Shown here one piece after another: positions 1 to 9,961 of a stretch of DNA of 64,000 nt. This DNA is from AP-15 sp963703855 (lineage in GTDB: Bacteria > Pseudomonadota > Alphaproteobacteria > ATCC43930 > CGMCC-115725): contig CAVPFW010000018.1 in NCBI GenBank assembly GCA_963703855.1, positions 1 through 64,000 of the forward strand. The letters run 5' to 3'. The notes under the pieces are model-generated. The model searched no databases. It saw only the letters and a list, made by a program, of their open reading frames with translations, and was not told where the DNA came from. Position numbers and translations under genes: made by a program. How positions within the stretch are numbered: position 1 is the stretch's first letter; the number at the start of each line of letters is the position of its first letter.

Positions 1-370
1 CGGCGACCTCCTGGTGGTGCGCACGGGCCGCTGGCGCTGGCGGGACCAACACGGTCCTTGGGATGTCAACGCCGGCGTGGCCGGGCTGGACGCGTCCTGC
101 CTGACCTGGCTGCACCAGCGTGAGGTGGCCGCGGCTCGGAAGCGACGGCGTCTCCGATGTGTTGCCCCTCGCGGGTTGCCGACGTCCACATGCCGATCCA
201 CACCGTGGCGCTGGTGGCCATGGGCCTGCACCTGCTCGACAACCTGGACCTCGACGCGCTGGCCGACGCCTCCGCGGAGGAGCAGCGCTGGGAGTTTCTC
301 CCTGACCATCGCCCCCCTGGTCCTCAAGCGGGGCACCGCCTCGCCGGTCAACCCGATCGCCGTCTTCTGA
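1..370 (+). pseudogene. 3' fragment of a cyclase-family (kynurenine formamidase-like) gene, frameshifted
   Basis: The C-terminal part of a putative cyclase family protein (PF04199) can be read only by switching frames at least twice. Blocks seen in order are GDLLVVRTGRW near 8-40, a PGLDASCLTWLHQREVAA-like block near 75-140, HMPIHTVALVAMGLHLLDN near 190-245 and a terminal GTASPVNPIAVF before the TGA at 368-370. These correspond to the usual end of the family, which hydrolyses N-formylkynurenine or related amides. The 5' end is off the window. The indels look like read errors rather than slow decay, because protein similarity stays high on both sides of each shift. It faces the pyrE fragment, whose stop lies at 371-373. 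Confidence 0.6.
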
Positions 371-925
371 GTCAGGCCCCCTCGTAGTCGAAGCCGAGAT
401 CGGGCAGCAGTGAGGCGGCCCGGAAGGACAGACCCTCGGCCGCCGCCATCGCCTCGGCCGTGCCGCCCGCGATCGACCACCGCCACCAGCAGCACCACCT
501 CGGCCCCCGCCTCTTGCACCGCGTCCGCCGCCTCGAGCAGCGAGGTGCCCCGGGTCACCGTGTCCTCGGTCACCACCACCTTGTCGCCCGGGTCGAGGGC
601 GCCGGCAATCCGGCCGCCGGCCGCCGTGGTCCTTCACTTCCTTGCGCACGCTGAAGGCCTTGAGGGGCCCGGCCCCGGGTGGCGGCCACGCCGGCCGTCA
701 CGAAGGCGACCGGGTCAGCCCCCATGGTCAGGCCGCCGATGGCGTTGGCCTCGTCCGGCATCAACGACAGCACCGCCTCGGCCACCAGCACCATGGCCTC
801 GGGCCGGCACACCGTCTGCTTGGAATCGATGAACCAGGTGCTCTTGCGGCCTGACTTGAGCGTGAAGTCCCCCGGCGCACCGAGTGCGCCAGCAGGTGGT
901 AAAAAGGGGGCGTACCGGTGTTCGG
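371..925 (-). pseudogene. pyrE: Orotate phosphoribosyltransferase (pyrE) with frameshifts
   Basis: On the minus strand the N-terminal half reads in one frame (GDFTLKSGRKSTWFIDSKQT, then AIGGLTMGADPVAF), which is typical of PyrE, the enzyme joining orotate to PRPP in pyrimidine synthesis. The PRPP-binding loop region (KVVVTEDTVTRGTSLLEAA, near 600-540) and the end (DLGFDYEGA, stop at 371-373) are in other frames, so at least two indels are present. Sequence style is actinobacterial rather than alphaproteobacterial. It sits behind the purM fragment on the same strand. I regard it as a real gene damaged by poor base calling in a chimeric contig end. Confidence 0.65.
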
Positions 926-959
926 TGCTCACCGCGAAGCGAACGCCGGCCATGTCGTC

Positions 960-1620
960 AACGACCGGAGCCGACCACCGACGCGGCCCGGCCCGCCGAG
1001 GCCGACGCCTCGACCACGTAGTCGGGCCGATCCGGCCGCCACCACCAGGGCCATGCCCAGGCCACGGTTGAAGACGCGGTCCATCTCGGCTTCGGCGAAA
1101 CGCCCAGCCGCTGTATCTCGCCGAAGACACGCGGCTCCTCCCAACCGGAGCGATCGGAGCACCGCCCCGACCCCGTCGGGCAGAGACGCGGGGCAGGTTC
1201 CCGACGATCCCCCCGCCCGTGATGTGGGCGCACACGTGCAGCGCCTCCCCCGAGGCGCGCCGCGCAGCGCCAGCACAGCCGGGCGTAGAGGACCGAGGGC
1301 AGCAGCAACTCGTCGGCCACCGTCTGTCTCGGCCCCACTCCAGGCCGGGTCTCCGAACCCGAGGCCCTGCCCGCTCCAACAGCACGTGGCGGGCCAGCGT
1401 GTACCCGTTGGAGCGCAGGCCGGGGGAGGCCAACCCGACAATGACGTCGCCCACCGGGACACATTCGGGACCGAGTTGTGTCCCTTGCTTGGACCACGCC
1501 CACCGCGAAGCCGGCCAGGTCGAGGTCGTCGGGTCCCATGGCGCCGGGGTGCTCCGCCGTCTCGCCACCGACCAGCGAGCAGCCGGCCCGCCGGCAACCC
1601 TCGCTGCCCAAAGCTTGGCT
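960..1620 (-). pseudogene. purM: Phosphoribosylformylglycinamidine cyclo-ligase (purM) fragment with frameshifts
   Basis: Several PurM blocks lie in different minus-strand frames: a GCRRAGCSLVGGETAEHPG block (1620-1560), DLDLAGFAVGVVQ, VGDVIVGLASPGLRSNGYTL (about 1470-1410), HITGGGIVGNLPR (about 1230-1190) and DRVFNRGLGMALVV near 1080-1040. These are the ATP/FGAM-binding signatures of AIR synthetase in purine synthesis. The AEHPG variant resembles actinobacterial PurM. The N-terminal third is absent. The in-frame sequence upstream of 1620 (near 1620-1720) is not PurM and is not recognised, so a join probably lies at about 1615-1625. It cannot be translated as it stands. Confidence 0.6.
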
Positions 1621-1624
1621 GTAA

Positions 1625-2290
1625 AGCGCTTCGACGATCGCGGCTGTGACCGGAGCATTGGGATTGAGCGGGGTTGCGCCATTGTAGGTATGGGCGAAAG
1701 TCTGGGAAGCAATAACCGCAATTGACCGGCTTCCGGCTCCTCGGTCGGGGGGGGGGGGAGGATGACGACGTGGTCTCAACATCATCAAGCAGCTAGCAAG
1801 AGTGAAGCACTGGAGGATTTTGTGGCCTGAGTGTGAAGGTGAAGCAGGTGGCTGAGCTGCAGGCTGCTGAGCTGGTGAGAGTGAGCTCCTAGAAGAAGTA
1901 CTAGTGAGTGAGTGAGCTCATCTCTGCTGAAACATCATCATCAACCTGTCTGCTGGCCAAGGTGACGTGCTGAGCAAGAAGAAGCAGCAAGATGACTGTG
2001 ATGACTGTCTGTTTGGAGCTGACCTTGAGGTGAGAGAGAGTGAGTGCTGCTGACTCTCTCTCTAGCTGGTGGAGGAGGACTTGACCCTCCTGGTGTTGGT
2101 CTGTGGCTGGAGGCTTCTCTGGCTGCTGGAGCTGAGCTGGTGGAAGCACTGCAGACTTTATAACAAGTTGTTGAAGCCTTGTGGCCGGACGAGGGAGGAA
2201 GCCTCTCTCACTGTGTGGGTGAGCTCTCTCGCCTAGCTCACGCTTGCACTCTCTCTCTCGCCGCCGCCGTTTTGGCGGCGGCGGCCGGGC
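1625..2290. other. Unassigned low-complexity stretch, probably foreign or chimeric
   Basis: No protein family is recognised here. A run of twelve G residues lies at 1747-1758. From about 1790 to 2270 the sequence is rich in GAG/CTC, TGAGTG and CTGCTG words, with many short AG/CT repeats (for example 1905-1920, 2030-2070, 2225-2265) and a lower GC content than the rest of the window. This looks like eukaryotic non-coding or repetitive DNA rather than bacterial coding sequence. It directly precedes a GGC repeat and a fungal-type gene fragment. Confidence 0.4.
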
Positions 2291-2303
2291 GGCCGGGCGG
2301 CCG

Positions 2304-2372
<69 letters not shown>

Positions 2373-2384
2373 CGCCGCCTGCGC

Positions 2385-2670
2385 CGGCGCTGATAACTAC
2401 GACGTCACCTGTTACAGTACCAATATCCTCCTCGATGCCAACGAGAATGCCTTTGGACCTTCCTTGGCATTGACCTCTCATAACAAATTACAAAATGGCA
2501 TGTCATCAACATCCGAAGATCATGTGAAATCCTCGATTGATATGCTCATGACCGCTGCCGATCCACATCAACACGACCTCAGACAACTTCTTTGCATGCA
2601 CAATACACACACTCACCGCGAAGGGGCCCCTGACACCTGCAAAATACTCTTTGTAGTTGGCTCTGAACAG
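2385..2670 (+). pseudogene. Fragment of a fungal-type histidinol-phosphate aminotransferase (HIS5)
   Basis: The + strand frame reads STNILLDANENAFGPSLAL and, about 45 residues later, DPHQHDLRQLLC followed by NTHTH and a FVVGSEQ block. In fungal HIS5 the same order occurs: an LLDANEN(A/S)xGP motif, then the YPDPHQ-type block, then NLFVGVGSDE. Spacing and wording fit an ascomycete or basidiomycete enzyme better than bacterial HisC. Only about 90 codons are present; the frame ends at 2679 next to an unrelated bacterial fragment. It is a fragment of PLP-dependent histidine biosynthesis, and its position here is most simply an assembly artefact. Confidence 0.5.
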
Positions 2671-2680
2671 AGAACGTGAC

Positions 2681-2842
2681 CCGGGGGATCGAACGCAACC
2701 AGGTCCCCTGCCTCCGCGGAAGCCACCTCGGGATCGATTCCGAGCTGTGCGGCGGCCCGCCACAGCATCGCTTGCGGTGCGCTCGGCTCGGTGGCCGCCA
2801 GGGCTAGTAGTAGCCGGGATTCGGGCGGGAGCCGGTTTCACC
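2681..2842 (-). pseudogene. Internal fragment of a LuxR/MalT-type ATPase regulator
   Basis: A 54-codon open stretch on the minus strand reads ESRLLLALAATEPSAPQAML and continues through WRAAAQLGIDPEVASAEAG to a VAFDPPGHVLF end. This pattern follows the AAA/NACHT module of large actinobacterial LuxR-family transcriptional regulators, at the strand following the sensor region. Both ends are cut by unrelated sequence, so it can encode nothing by itself. It supports the view that the window start is stitched from several sources. Confidence 0.4.
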
Positions 2843-2845
2843 TGA

Positions 2846-3322
2846 CGGCTGGAACAGCAGCTGGAGCGACTGACCGGTGGGGAGCGGTTTGGGCAACGGG
2901 GAGATTCCCGACAACTGGCCCGGCGTCAGTTCCCTGAGTACATACATCAGATTGAAGGGCTATACAAGAAAAAACTACTCCAGAAAAAGAACGTGCATAC
3001 GTTCGTCGACTTCACCGGCGGTGCAGAGGCCGACGTGGAGGATATGTTTGATCGAGGTTTCTACGTCGGCCTAGTGAACGCCGAGTACGCCAAGCAGCTT
3101 ACAGTCAGAGATCGTGGTGACAAAGCTGAACGCGAAGCTGCCGCGCGTCGTCAAAGCGATCGAGGCGCACCTTGCTACCACACCCCTGAATACCGGAGAG
3201 TACGGGCATTTCAGGCCTGCGCGTTACTTCTCCGAAAATCTAGCGGCGCTCACCCGAAAAAACCCGACACAACCAAGGACCGGTTCGAGGCTGTATTCGC
3301 GAAGCTGAACAGCCTCCTCTAG
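2846..3322 (+). pseudogene. C-terminal part of an AAA/OLD-type ATPase, two frameshifts
   Basis: An open frame runs from 2846 (EQQLERLTGGERFG..., FVDFTGGAEADVEDMFDRGF, LVNAEYAKQL) to about 3105, continues one frame over (VVTKLNAKLPRVVKAIEAH..., RPARYFSENLAAL) to about 3256, and returns to the first frame for DRFEAVFAKLNSLL with a TAG at 3320-3322. The end resembles chromosome-borne AAA ATPases with an OLD-like TOPRIM segment, some of which act in phage defence. The second shift lies in an A6 run (3257-3262), a typical homopolymer error. The N-terminal ATPase half is missing. Confidence 0.4.
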
Positions 3323-3757
3323 CGGAGTGGACTCCGACAGCCGCTGTGCAAGCGTGTCCGCCGGAGCGTTGAGTCCCTAAACTGTCCGCTCCTGTGGGCG
3401 TCGCTGAGGCGCTTGGCGTCTTCTTAGGACAGTTTGTCCTAAGCTTCGCTGCAAGGTGGCGTTGGGCTGGGCGGGCGTTTCTCGTTGAGGGCGTGGCGGC
3501 CCCCCTCGCCGTCGGTCGTGGTGCCGGGCCTGACCGGTCGGCAAATTACCGAAGCGGACCAGCAACTCCTTCATCATGCGACTGCGACCGGCGAATGAAC
3601 TCTCGCTCGGAGCGCGGCTGGCTGCCAGGTGGCGTCGGCGCGTCGGACGCACTAAATTTGCAGAAATGTGAAGGTCAGCCGGTGCGGTTGCCGGCTTCGC
3701 CTCGCTCGCCCGCCCTCTCCCGTCGGGAGAGGGATTTTGTTCGATCGGATCGTTCTG
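3323..3757. other. Non-coding junction with palindromes
   Basis: No gene is recognised in this 435-bp stretch. It holds a short palindrome around 3426-3440 (AGGACAGTTTGTCCT) and, at 3716-3736, a CCCTCTCCC / GGGAGAGGG hairpin of the same type as those at 9875, 13036 and 60060. That hairpin is the first sign of the alphaproteobacterial genome, so the join to the chimeric start lies upstream of about 3715. Confidence 0.5.
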
Positions 3758-4690
3758 ATGGATGTTGCCTCCTCCTCCGCCAAATTGCCCGCCTCGGTCG
3801 ACGACACTCTGGCCATGCTCGGCAGCGCCGATTACATCGCCGACCGCAGCCTGGCGACGGCGGTGCATCTGGCGTTGCACTTGAAGCGGCCGCTGTTTCT
3901 CGAAGGCGAGGCCGGGGTCGGCAAGACCGAAATCGCCAAGGTGCTGGCGACCGCCCTCAAGCGCCGGCTGATCCGACTGCAATGCTACGAGGGGCTCGAT
4001 GTCGCCTCTGCGGTCTATGAATGGGATTACGCGCGGCAGATGATCGAGATCCGCCTCGCCGAGGCGGCCGAGGAGGACCGTGGAGAGATCGAAAGCGCGA
4101 TCTTCTCCGACCGGTTTTTGATCAAACGGCCGCTGCTGCAGGCGCTGGAGCCGGACATCGCCGGCGCCCCGGTATTGCTGATCGACGAGCTCGACCGCAC
4201 CGACGAACCCTTTGAGGCCTATCTTCTGGAACTCCTCTCCGATTTCCAGGTGACGATCCCCGAGATCGGCACGGTTCATGCCGCCGCGCCGCCGATCGTG
4301 ATCATCACCTCGAACCGCACCCGCGAAATTCACGACGCGCTGAAGCGGCGCTGCTTCTACTATTGGGTCGATTATCCTAACGCGACGCGCGAATTGGAGA
4401 TCCTGAAGCGCAAGGCGCCCGGGGCGAGCGAACATTTGTCGCGCGAGGTCGTCGGCTTCGTCCAAAGGCTACGCACGATGGATCTGTTCAAACTGCCCGG
4501 CATCGCCGAGACCATCGACTGGACCGAGGCGCTGATGCAACTGAATGTCCTTGAGCTGACCCCGCACGCGATCAACGATACCTTGGGCGTGCTGCTCAAA
4601 TACCAGGACGACATCGCCCGGCTGCAGGGCAGCGAAGCCGCGCGCCTGCTCGATCAGGTCAAGGCCGAAGCCGCCGCCGACGGGCGATGA
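3758..4690 (+). CDS. MoxR-family AAA+ ATPase, CoxD-like
   Basis: A 310-residue AAA+ ATPase with Walker A GEAGVGKTEIAK near residues 46-57 and Walker B VLLIDELDR near 145. It matches the MoxR/CoxD group, which works with a VWA-domain partner to mature the molybdenum active site of CO-dehydrogenase-like enzymes; in Oligotropha, CoxD is needed to build the CuSMoO2 centre. The frame is open 90 nt further upstream, but that part translates the REP-like palindrome, so the ATG at 3758 is chosen. The next gene, a CoxE-like VWA protein, starts 69 nt downstream on the same strand, as in cox clusters. Confidence 0.88.
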   Translation: MDVASSSAKLPASVDDTLAMLGSADYIADRSLATAVHLALHLKRPLFLEGEAGVGKTEIAKVLATALKRRLIRLQCYEGLDVASAVYEWDYARQMIEIRLAEAAEEDRGEIESAIFSDRFLIKRPLLQALEPDIAGAPVLLIDELDRTDEPFEAYLLELLSDFQVTIPEIGTVHAAAPPIVIITSNRTREIHDALKRRCFYYWVDYPNATRELEILKRKAPGASEHLSREVVGFVQRLRTMDLFKLPGIAETIDWTEALMQLNVLELTPHAINDTLGVLLKYQDDIARLQGSEAARLLDQVKAEAAADGR

Positions 4691-4759
4691 GAAGAGCGCG
4701 GGCGTCCCGCCCCGCATGCGGGGGGACGCCCACGGTCCCGAGTACCAGGTGGTGACGCA

Positions 4760-5975
4760 ATGTCGCAATCCAGCGGATCGCTGCTCGCCAATCTGATGCA
4801 TTTCGCGCGCACCCTGCGCGCGGCGGGGCTGCCGGTCGGGCCGGGCAAGGTCATCGACGCGGTCGACGCGGTCCTGGCGGTCGGGATCACCGATCGGCAA
4901 GACTTCTACTGGACGTTGCATGCGGTGTTCGTCAACCGGCCGGACCAGCGGCTGATCTTCGACCAGGCGTTTCATATCTTCTGGCGCAATCCGGATCTGT
5001 TGAAAAAGATGATGGGGCTGGTGTTGCCCGAATTGCGGATCGAGGGCGAGGAGGACCGGGCGCCGAGATGGCGCGGCGCCTCGCCGAGGCATTGCACCCC
5101 AACCGGCAGGAGCCGGCCGGCGAGCCCGAGGAGACCGAAACCGAAATCGACGCGGTCATGACCTTCTCCGACCGCGAGCAGTTGCGAAATATGGATTTCG
5201 AGAAGATGTCGCTCGAAGAACTGGCGCGCGCCAAGGCCGCGATCGCGCGGCTGCGGCTGCCGGTGCAGGACGTCGCGACCCGCCGCTTTGCACCCGACCG
5301 GCACGGCCTTCGCGCCGATCTGCGGGCGACGATGCGCGCGGCGTTGCGCTCGGGCGGGCTGATCGAGCTGAAGCGCAAGAGCCGGCGCCGCCGCCCGCCG
5401 CCGCTCGTCGTCTTGTGCGACATCTCGGGCTCGATGAGCCGCTACAGCCGTGTCTTTCTGCATTTCATGCACGCGGTCACCAACGACCGCGACCGGGTCT
5501 ACGACTTCGTCTTTGGCACCAGGCTCACCAACATCACCCGCTATCTGCGCCACCGCGACGTGGATCTCGCCTTGGAGCGGGTCGGCGAGGCCGTCGCCGA
5601 CTGGTCGGGCGGGACCCGCATCGGCCACTCGATCGCCGAGTTCAACCGGCTGTGGTCGCGTCGGCTGCTGGGCCAGGGCGCGATCGTGCTCTTGATCACC
5701 GACGGGCTCGACCGCGACGCCGGCACCGGCCTTGCCCGCGAGATGGATCGGCTGCACCGCTCGTGTCGCCGGCTGATTTGGCTGAACCCGCTGTTGCGCT
5801 ACGAAGGGTTCGAGCCAAGATCTCTGGGGATGAAGGCGATGATGCCCTATGTCGACGAGTTCCGGCCGGTGCACAATCTCGAAAGCCTCGAAACCCTGAT
5901 CGGGGTGCTGAGCGCGCCGATCCAACGGCGGGGGACGGCGGCCGCGGCATGGCAGCACAATGAGGAGAGGGCGGT

Positions 5976-5979
<4 letters not shown>
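4760..5979 (+). CDS. CoxE-like VWA domain protein (single-base frameshift)
   Basis: The gene reads as a CoxE-family VWA protein of about 406 residues if one missing base is restored near 5065, between ...EEDRAP and MARRLAEALHPN. The first part (from ATG 4760) carries the N-terminal LMHFARTLRAAGLPVGPGKV block. The second carries the VWA domain with a MIDAS motif DISGSMS near 5420 and the VLLITDGLDRD strand near 5690. CoxE partners the CoxD ATPase in metal-centre maturation. Similarity continues across the break without loss, so a sequencing error is more likely than decay. It overlaps the next start by 4 nt. Confidence 0.82.
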
Positions 5980-6292
<313 letters not shown>

Positions 6293-6296
<4 letters not shown>

Positions 6297-7003
6297 AGGG
6301 GCGCATTCTCGACCGCGTCGTCGCCGCGGGCCGCGAGCAACGATCGGTGGCCCTTGCGACCGACATCGCCACCGGCCGGCAATTGCTGCTCGACGGCGAC
6401 ATGCCCGAGGGCGATCTCGCGCTTGACGAGGCGACACTCGGCACGGTGCGCGAGGCTCTGCGCGCCGACCGAAACCGAACCATCGAAATCCCGGCGGGCC
6501 GAGTCTTTGTCGAGGTGTTCAGCCCACCGCGGCGCTGTTTTGTCGTCGGCGCCGTGCACATCGCGCAGCCGCTGGTGCAGATGCTGACCTTGGCCGATTA
6601 CGCGGTCACCGTCATCGACCCGCGGCAGTCCTTTGCCACCGAAGCGCGCTTCCCCGGGGTCGAGCTGACCCAGGAATGGCCCGACGAGGCGCTGGAACGG
6701 CTGAAGCCCGATCATCGTTCGGCGGTCGTGACCCTGACCCACGATCCGAAGCTCGACGACCCGGCACTCGCCGTGGCCCTGCGCTCGGAGTGCTTTTACA
6801 TCGGCGCGCTCGGCTCGCGCCGCACCCACGCCGCGCGCTGCTCGCGGCTGAAGGAAACGGGCTTCGGCGACAAGGATCTCACCCGCATCCACGGCCCGAT
6901 CGGCCTGGCTATCGGCGGGGTGTCGCCGGCCGAGGTGGCGATCTCGATCGTCGCCCAGATGACTCAGATCCTGCGTCGGGGCGAAGGCGCGGAGGCGGCA
7001 TGA
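6293..7003 (+). CDS. XdhC/CoxF-like Rossmann-domain protein
   Basis: A 236-residue protein that starts at the ATG overlapping the stop of the preceding gene. After an N-terminal region of about 90 residues it shows the XdhC Rossmann domain (PF13478): FVVGAVHIAQPLVQMLTLAD, VIDPRQSFATEARFP, VVTLTHDPKLDDPAL, IGALGSRRTHAARC and GPIGLAIGGVSPAEVAISI. It completes the split XdhC pair. In cox clusters the homologous CoxF is a maturation factor and not a catalytic subunit. Its 3' end overlaps the MoeA-like/MocA-like fusion by 4 nt. Confidence 0.88.
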
Positions 7004-8649
7004 GGTTCGGGGATGTCCCGGTCGCCGAGGCCGAAGGGGCGATCCTCGCGCATAGCCTGAAGCTTGGGACGACGGCGCTCAAGAAGGGTCGCGTGTTGTC
7101 GTCCGCCGATGTCGGGCTGATCGCCGCATCCGGCGTCTCGGAGATCACCGTTGCGCGGCTCGATCCCGGCGATGTCGGCGAGGACGTGGCGGCCGAGAGG
7201 GTGGCGGCGGCGGCTCGCGGACCGGGGATCACAGCGGCGGCGCCGTTCACCGGCCGGGTCAACCTCTATGCCGAAACCCGTGGGCTGCTGGTGTTCGACC
7301 GCGAGCGCATCGACCGGCTCAATCTGGTCGACGAAACCATAACGATCGGTACATTGCCGCCCTTCGCGGTCGTCGAGCCGCGCCAGATGGTCGCCACCGT
7401 CAAGATCATCCCGTTCGCGGCCCCGGCGGAGGCGGTCAAACGTTGCGTCAAGGAGGCCATAGCGGCGGGTCCGCTGCTGCGCGTCGCATCCTTTCAGCCG
7501 CGCGCGGTCGGCCTCGTGCAGACCCGGCTTCCGGGGCTCAAGGAAACCATCCTCGACAAGACCCGGCAGGTCACCGAGGGCAGGCTCGCCGCACTCGGCT
7601 GCAAGCTCGCATTCGAGGAACGCTGCGCTCATGCGAGCGGCGAACTGGCCGCACGAATCCGCGACGGGCTCGGCCATGGGGTCGACCTCCTGCTGATCCA
7701 TGGCGCCTCGGCGATCCTCGACCGCCGCGACGTGATCCCGGCGGCGATCGTCGCCGCGGGCGGGCGCATCGACCATTTCGGCATGCCGGTAGACCCCGGC
7801 AATCTCTTATTGCTCGGCCATGTCGGCGAGCGGGTGGTGCTGGGGCTGCCGGGCTGCGCCCGCTCGCCCAAGGTCAACGGCTTCGACTGGGTGCTGGAGC
7901 GGCTCGTCGCCGGGCTGCCGGTGGGTTCGGCGGAGATCATGCGGATGGGCAGCGGCGGGCTTCTCGCCGAGATCCCGTCGCGCCCGCTGCCGCGGGCCGA
8001 AGCCAAGCCCCCGGCGCCGCAGGAGAAGCCGCAAGGCCCGCGGATCGGCGCGCTGCTGCTCGCCGCCGGCCAATCGCGGCGGATGGGCGGCCCGAACAAG
8101 CTCTTGGCCGAGATCGACGGCGTGCCGATGGTCGCGCGGGTGGCGCAACGGCTGCTCGCCTCACGGGCGCGGCCGATCATCGCCGTTTTGGGCAACAAGG
8201 CCGACGAGGTCGACGCCGCCCTCGGCAAGCTGCCGGTCGAGCGGGTCCGCAACCCCGATTTCGCCGACGGGCTCTCGACCTCGCTGAAGCGCGGGATCGC
8301 CGCACTGCCATCCGATCTCGATGGTACACTCGTCTGTCTCGGCGACATGCCGCTCGTCACCGGCCGGCATATCGACCGCCTGATCGCGGCGTTCAACCCG
8401 CTCGAAGGCCGCGCGATCATCGTGCCGACCCGCCATGGCAAGCGCGGCAACCCGGTGCTGTGGGCCAGGCATTTCTTCCCCGAAATGGCCCAGATCGCCG
8501 GCGATGTCGGCGCCCGGCACCTGATCGGCGAGCACGCCGAACTCGTCGCCGAAGTCGAGATGGACGACGACGCGATCCTCGTCGACATCGACACCCCCGA
8601 AGCCCTCGACGCGCTGCGGGCAAAGGGAAAGCCGGTTGCCGCCGGTTGA
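7000..8649 (+). CDS. Molybdopterin-binding (MoeA-like) / molybdenum cofactor nucleotidyltransferase (MocA-like) fusion
   Basis: A 549-residue fusion. Residues 1 to about 335 form a molybdopterin-binding domain related to MoeA/MogA (LLIHGASAILDRRDVIPAAI, GHVGERVVLGLPGCARSP). From about residue 348 an NTP_transf_3 domain begins with the nucleotide-binding loop LLLAAGQSRRMGGPNKLL, then CLGDMPLV and a C-terminal DDDAILVDIDTPE. The second part resembles MocA, which makes the cytidine dinucleotide form of the cofactor used by CO- and xanthine-dehydrogenase-like enzymes; MobA-like guanylyl transfer is less likely in this setting. It closes the maturation operon. Confidence 0.88.
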   Translation: MRFGDVPVAEAEGAILAHSLKLGTTALKKGRVLSSADVGLIAASGVSEITVARLDPGDVGEDVAAERVAAAARGPGITAAAPFTGRVNLYAETRGLLVFDRERIDRLNLVDETITIGTLPPFAVVEPRQMVATVKIIPFAAPAEAVKRCVKEAIAAGPLLRVASFQPRAVGLVQTRLPGLKETILDKTRQVTEGRLAALGCKLAFEERCAHASGELAARIRDGLGHGVDLLLIHGASAILDRRDVIPAAIVAAGGRIDHFGMPVDPGNLLLLGHVGERVVLGLPGCARSPKVNGFDWVLERLVAGLPVGSAEIMRMGSGGLLAEIPSRPLPRAEAKPPAPQEKPQGPRIGALLLAAGQSRRMGGPNKLLAEIDGVPMVARVAQRLLASRARPIIAVLGNKADEVDAALGKLPVERVRNPDFADGLSTSLKRGIAALPSDLDGTLVCLGDMPLVTGRHIDRLIAAFNPLEGRAIIVPTRHGKRGNPVLWARHFFPEMAQIAGDVGARHLIGEHAELVAEVEMDDDAILVDIDTPEALDALRAKGKPVAAG

Positions 8650-8677
8650 CCGACAACGGCCGCGGCTGAGCCGCTTG

Positions 8678-9724
8678 TTATACGGCGACGCGCTTGGCCG
8701 GCGCGGCGGCGAAATGCGGCATGATTTCGCGCGCGAAGCGACGCAGGCTGGTGCGGCCGCGGGCACCGCCGCCCGAGCCGCCGCCGTTGATCAGCACATA
8801 CCCGGCGCCGGCTGCGCGCAGCTCTTCGAGCCGCTCGGCGATGTGGTCGGGAGTGCCGTACATGGCACTGATTTCGTTGACTGTGCGCGGATCGCCGGTG
8901 GCTCGGTCGGGCCCGCCGTGGACGGTGCCGTCGGGGGTGGTCGCGAGCTTTAGCTGGCGCATCCGGTTCTGCAGCCGCCGCTCCATTGCCGCTTCCCGGT
9001 CGCCGGCATTGTCGCAGACGAAGAAGGCTCGGGTCACGGCGACTTGCATCGGATCGAATGACCGGCCATGCGCCTCGACCTCGGATCTGTAGATCGCGAC
9101 GTTGGCGCCGACGTCGCTCGGCGAGGCGTATTGGCCGAGCAGCAGATTGTAGCCCTGCACGGCGACGCGGCGGATCGAGCGCTCGCTGCCCGCCCCCATC
9201 CAGATCGGCGGGTGCGGCTTTTGCGCGGTCGGCGGCTCGACCACGATGTTGTCGAAACTCCAGTATTTGCCGCGATGGGAAAAGGGCTCATCGGCGGTCC
9301 ACGCCTTGAGGATCACCTCGAGGCACTCGTCGAAGCGCGCATCGGCCTCCTCCATCGGCACGCGGAAGCCGGCGAACTCGTTGTAGCGATAGCCCTTGCC
9401 GATCCCGAAATCGAGCCGGCCGCCGGATAAGAGGTCGAGGGTTGCGGCCTGCTCGGCCAACAGCACCGGGTTGTGCCAGGGCAACACCATGACCGCGGTG
9501 CCGAGGCGCAGCCGGCGGGTGCGCGCGCCGAGCCAGGTCAGCAGATTGATCGTCGCCGAGACCTGGCCATAGCCGGTGAAGTGGTGCTCGACGACAAAGG
9601 TGCTGTGAAAGCCCAGCGCCTCGGCCTCGACATTGTATTCGATAAAATCGCGAAAGCCCTCGCTGCTGTCGAACTCGGGGCCGCCGCGCCTTGCCGCGGC
9701 ACTGCCGAACAGGCCGAATTGCAT
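8678..9724 (-). CDS. LLM class flavin-dependent oxidoreductase (luciferase-like)
   Basis: A 348-residue TIM-barrel protein of the bacterial luciferase superfamily (PF00296). Signatures are FVVEHHFTGYGQVS, RLRLGTAVMVLPWHNPVLLAEQ, DLLSGGRLDFGIGKGYRYNEF and PPIWMGAGSERSIRRVA. Such enzymes use reduced FMN and oxygen to oxidise small organic substrates; the substrate is unknown. It is a close paralogue of the gene at 13098-14129, sharing start (MxFGLFGSA) and end (RRFAREIMPxFA) wording. It converges with the maturation operon, leaving only 28 nt between the stops. Confidence 0.85.
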   Translation of the reverse strand: MQFGLFGSAAARRGGPEFDSSEGFRDFIEYNVEAEALGFHSTFVVEHHFTGYGQVSATINLLTWLGARTRRLRLGTAVMVLPWHNPVLLAEQAATLDLLSGGRLDFGIGKGYRYNEFAGFRVPMEEADARFDECLEVILKAWTADEPFSHRGKYWSFDNIVVEPPTAQKPHPPIWMGAGSERSIRRVAVQGYNLLLGQYASPSDVGANVAIYRSEVEAHGRSFDPMQVAVTRAFFVCDNAGDREAAMERRLQNRMRQLKLATTPDGTVHGGPDRATGDPRTVNEISAMYGTPDHIAERLEELRAAGAGYVLINGGGSGGGARGRTSLRRFAREIMPHFAAAPAKRVAV

Positions 9725-9831
9725 CGTCTCACCCTCTGTCGCCCGACGGCGAGGTTACGCCGGCGCCGGCGATGTTCGAAATACCGTCTGTCGATCGCCA
9801 GCATATCGGCGTGGCATCACAGTAAAGATCA

Positions 9832-9935
9832 GCCCTCACCCGCCTCCCCCCGGATCGCAGTCCGGGGGTCGGCACCCTCTCCCGCAATGCGGGAGAGGGG
9901 GGGACCCAGCCCGCGAGGGATGGGTGGGTGAGGGT
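9832..9935. repeat. REP-like nested palindrome
   Basis: Outer arms GCCCTCACCC (9832-9841) and GGGTGAGGGT (9926-9935) enclose an inner perfect hairpin with 11-bp arms at 9875-9885 and 9889-9899 and a 3-nt loop. Related CCCTCTCCC/GGGAGAGGG hairpins occur at 3716, 13036, 60057 and 60178. It lies between two minus-strand genes and may act in transcript processing, but no T tract follows. Confidence 0.7.
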
Positions 9936-9961
9936 AGCCCCGCCGGGCCTAACAGGGCGCG

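Noticed and set aside
3377..3757. Coding sequence upstream of the coxD-like gene (both strands)
   Set aside because: Frames cover palindromes, have no ribosome site and match no family I recognise.
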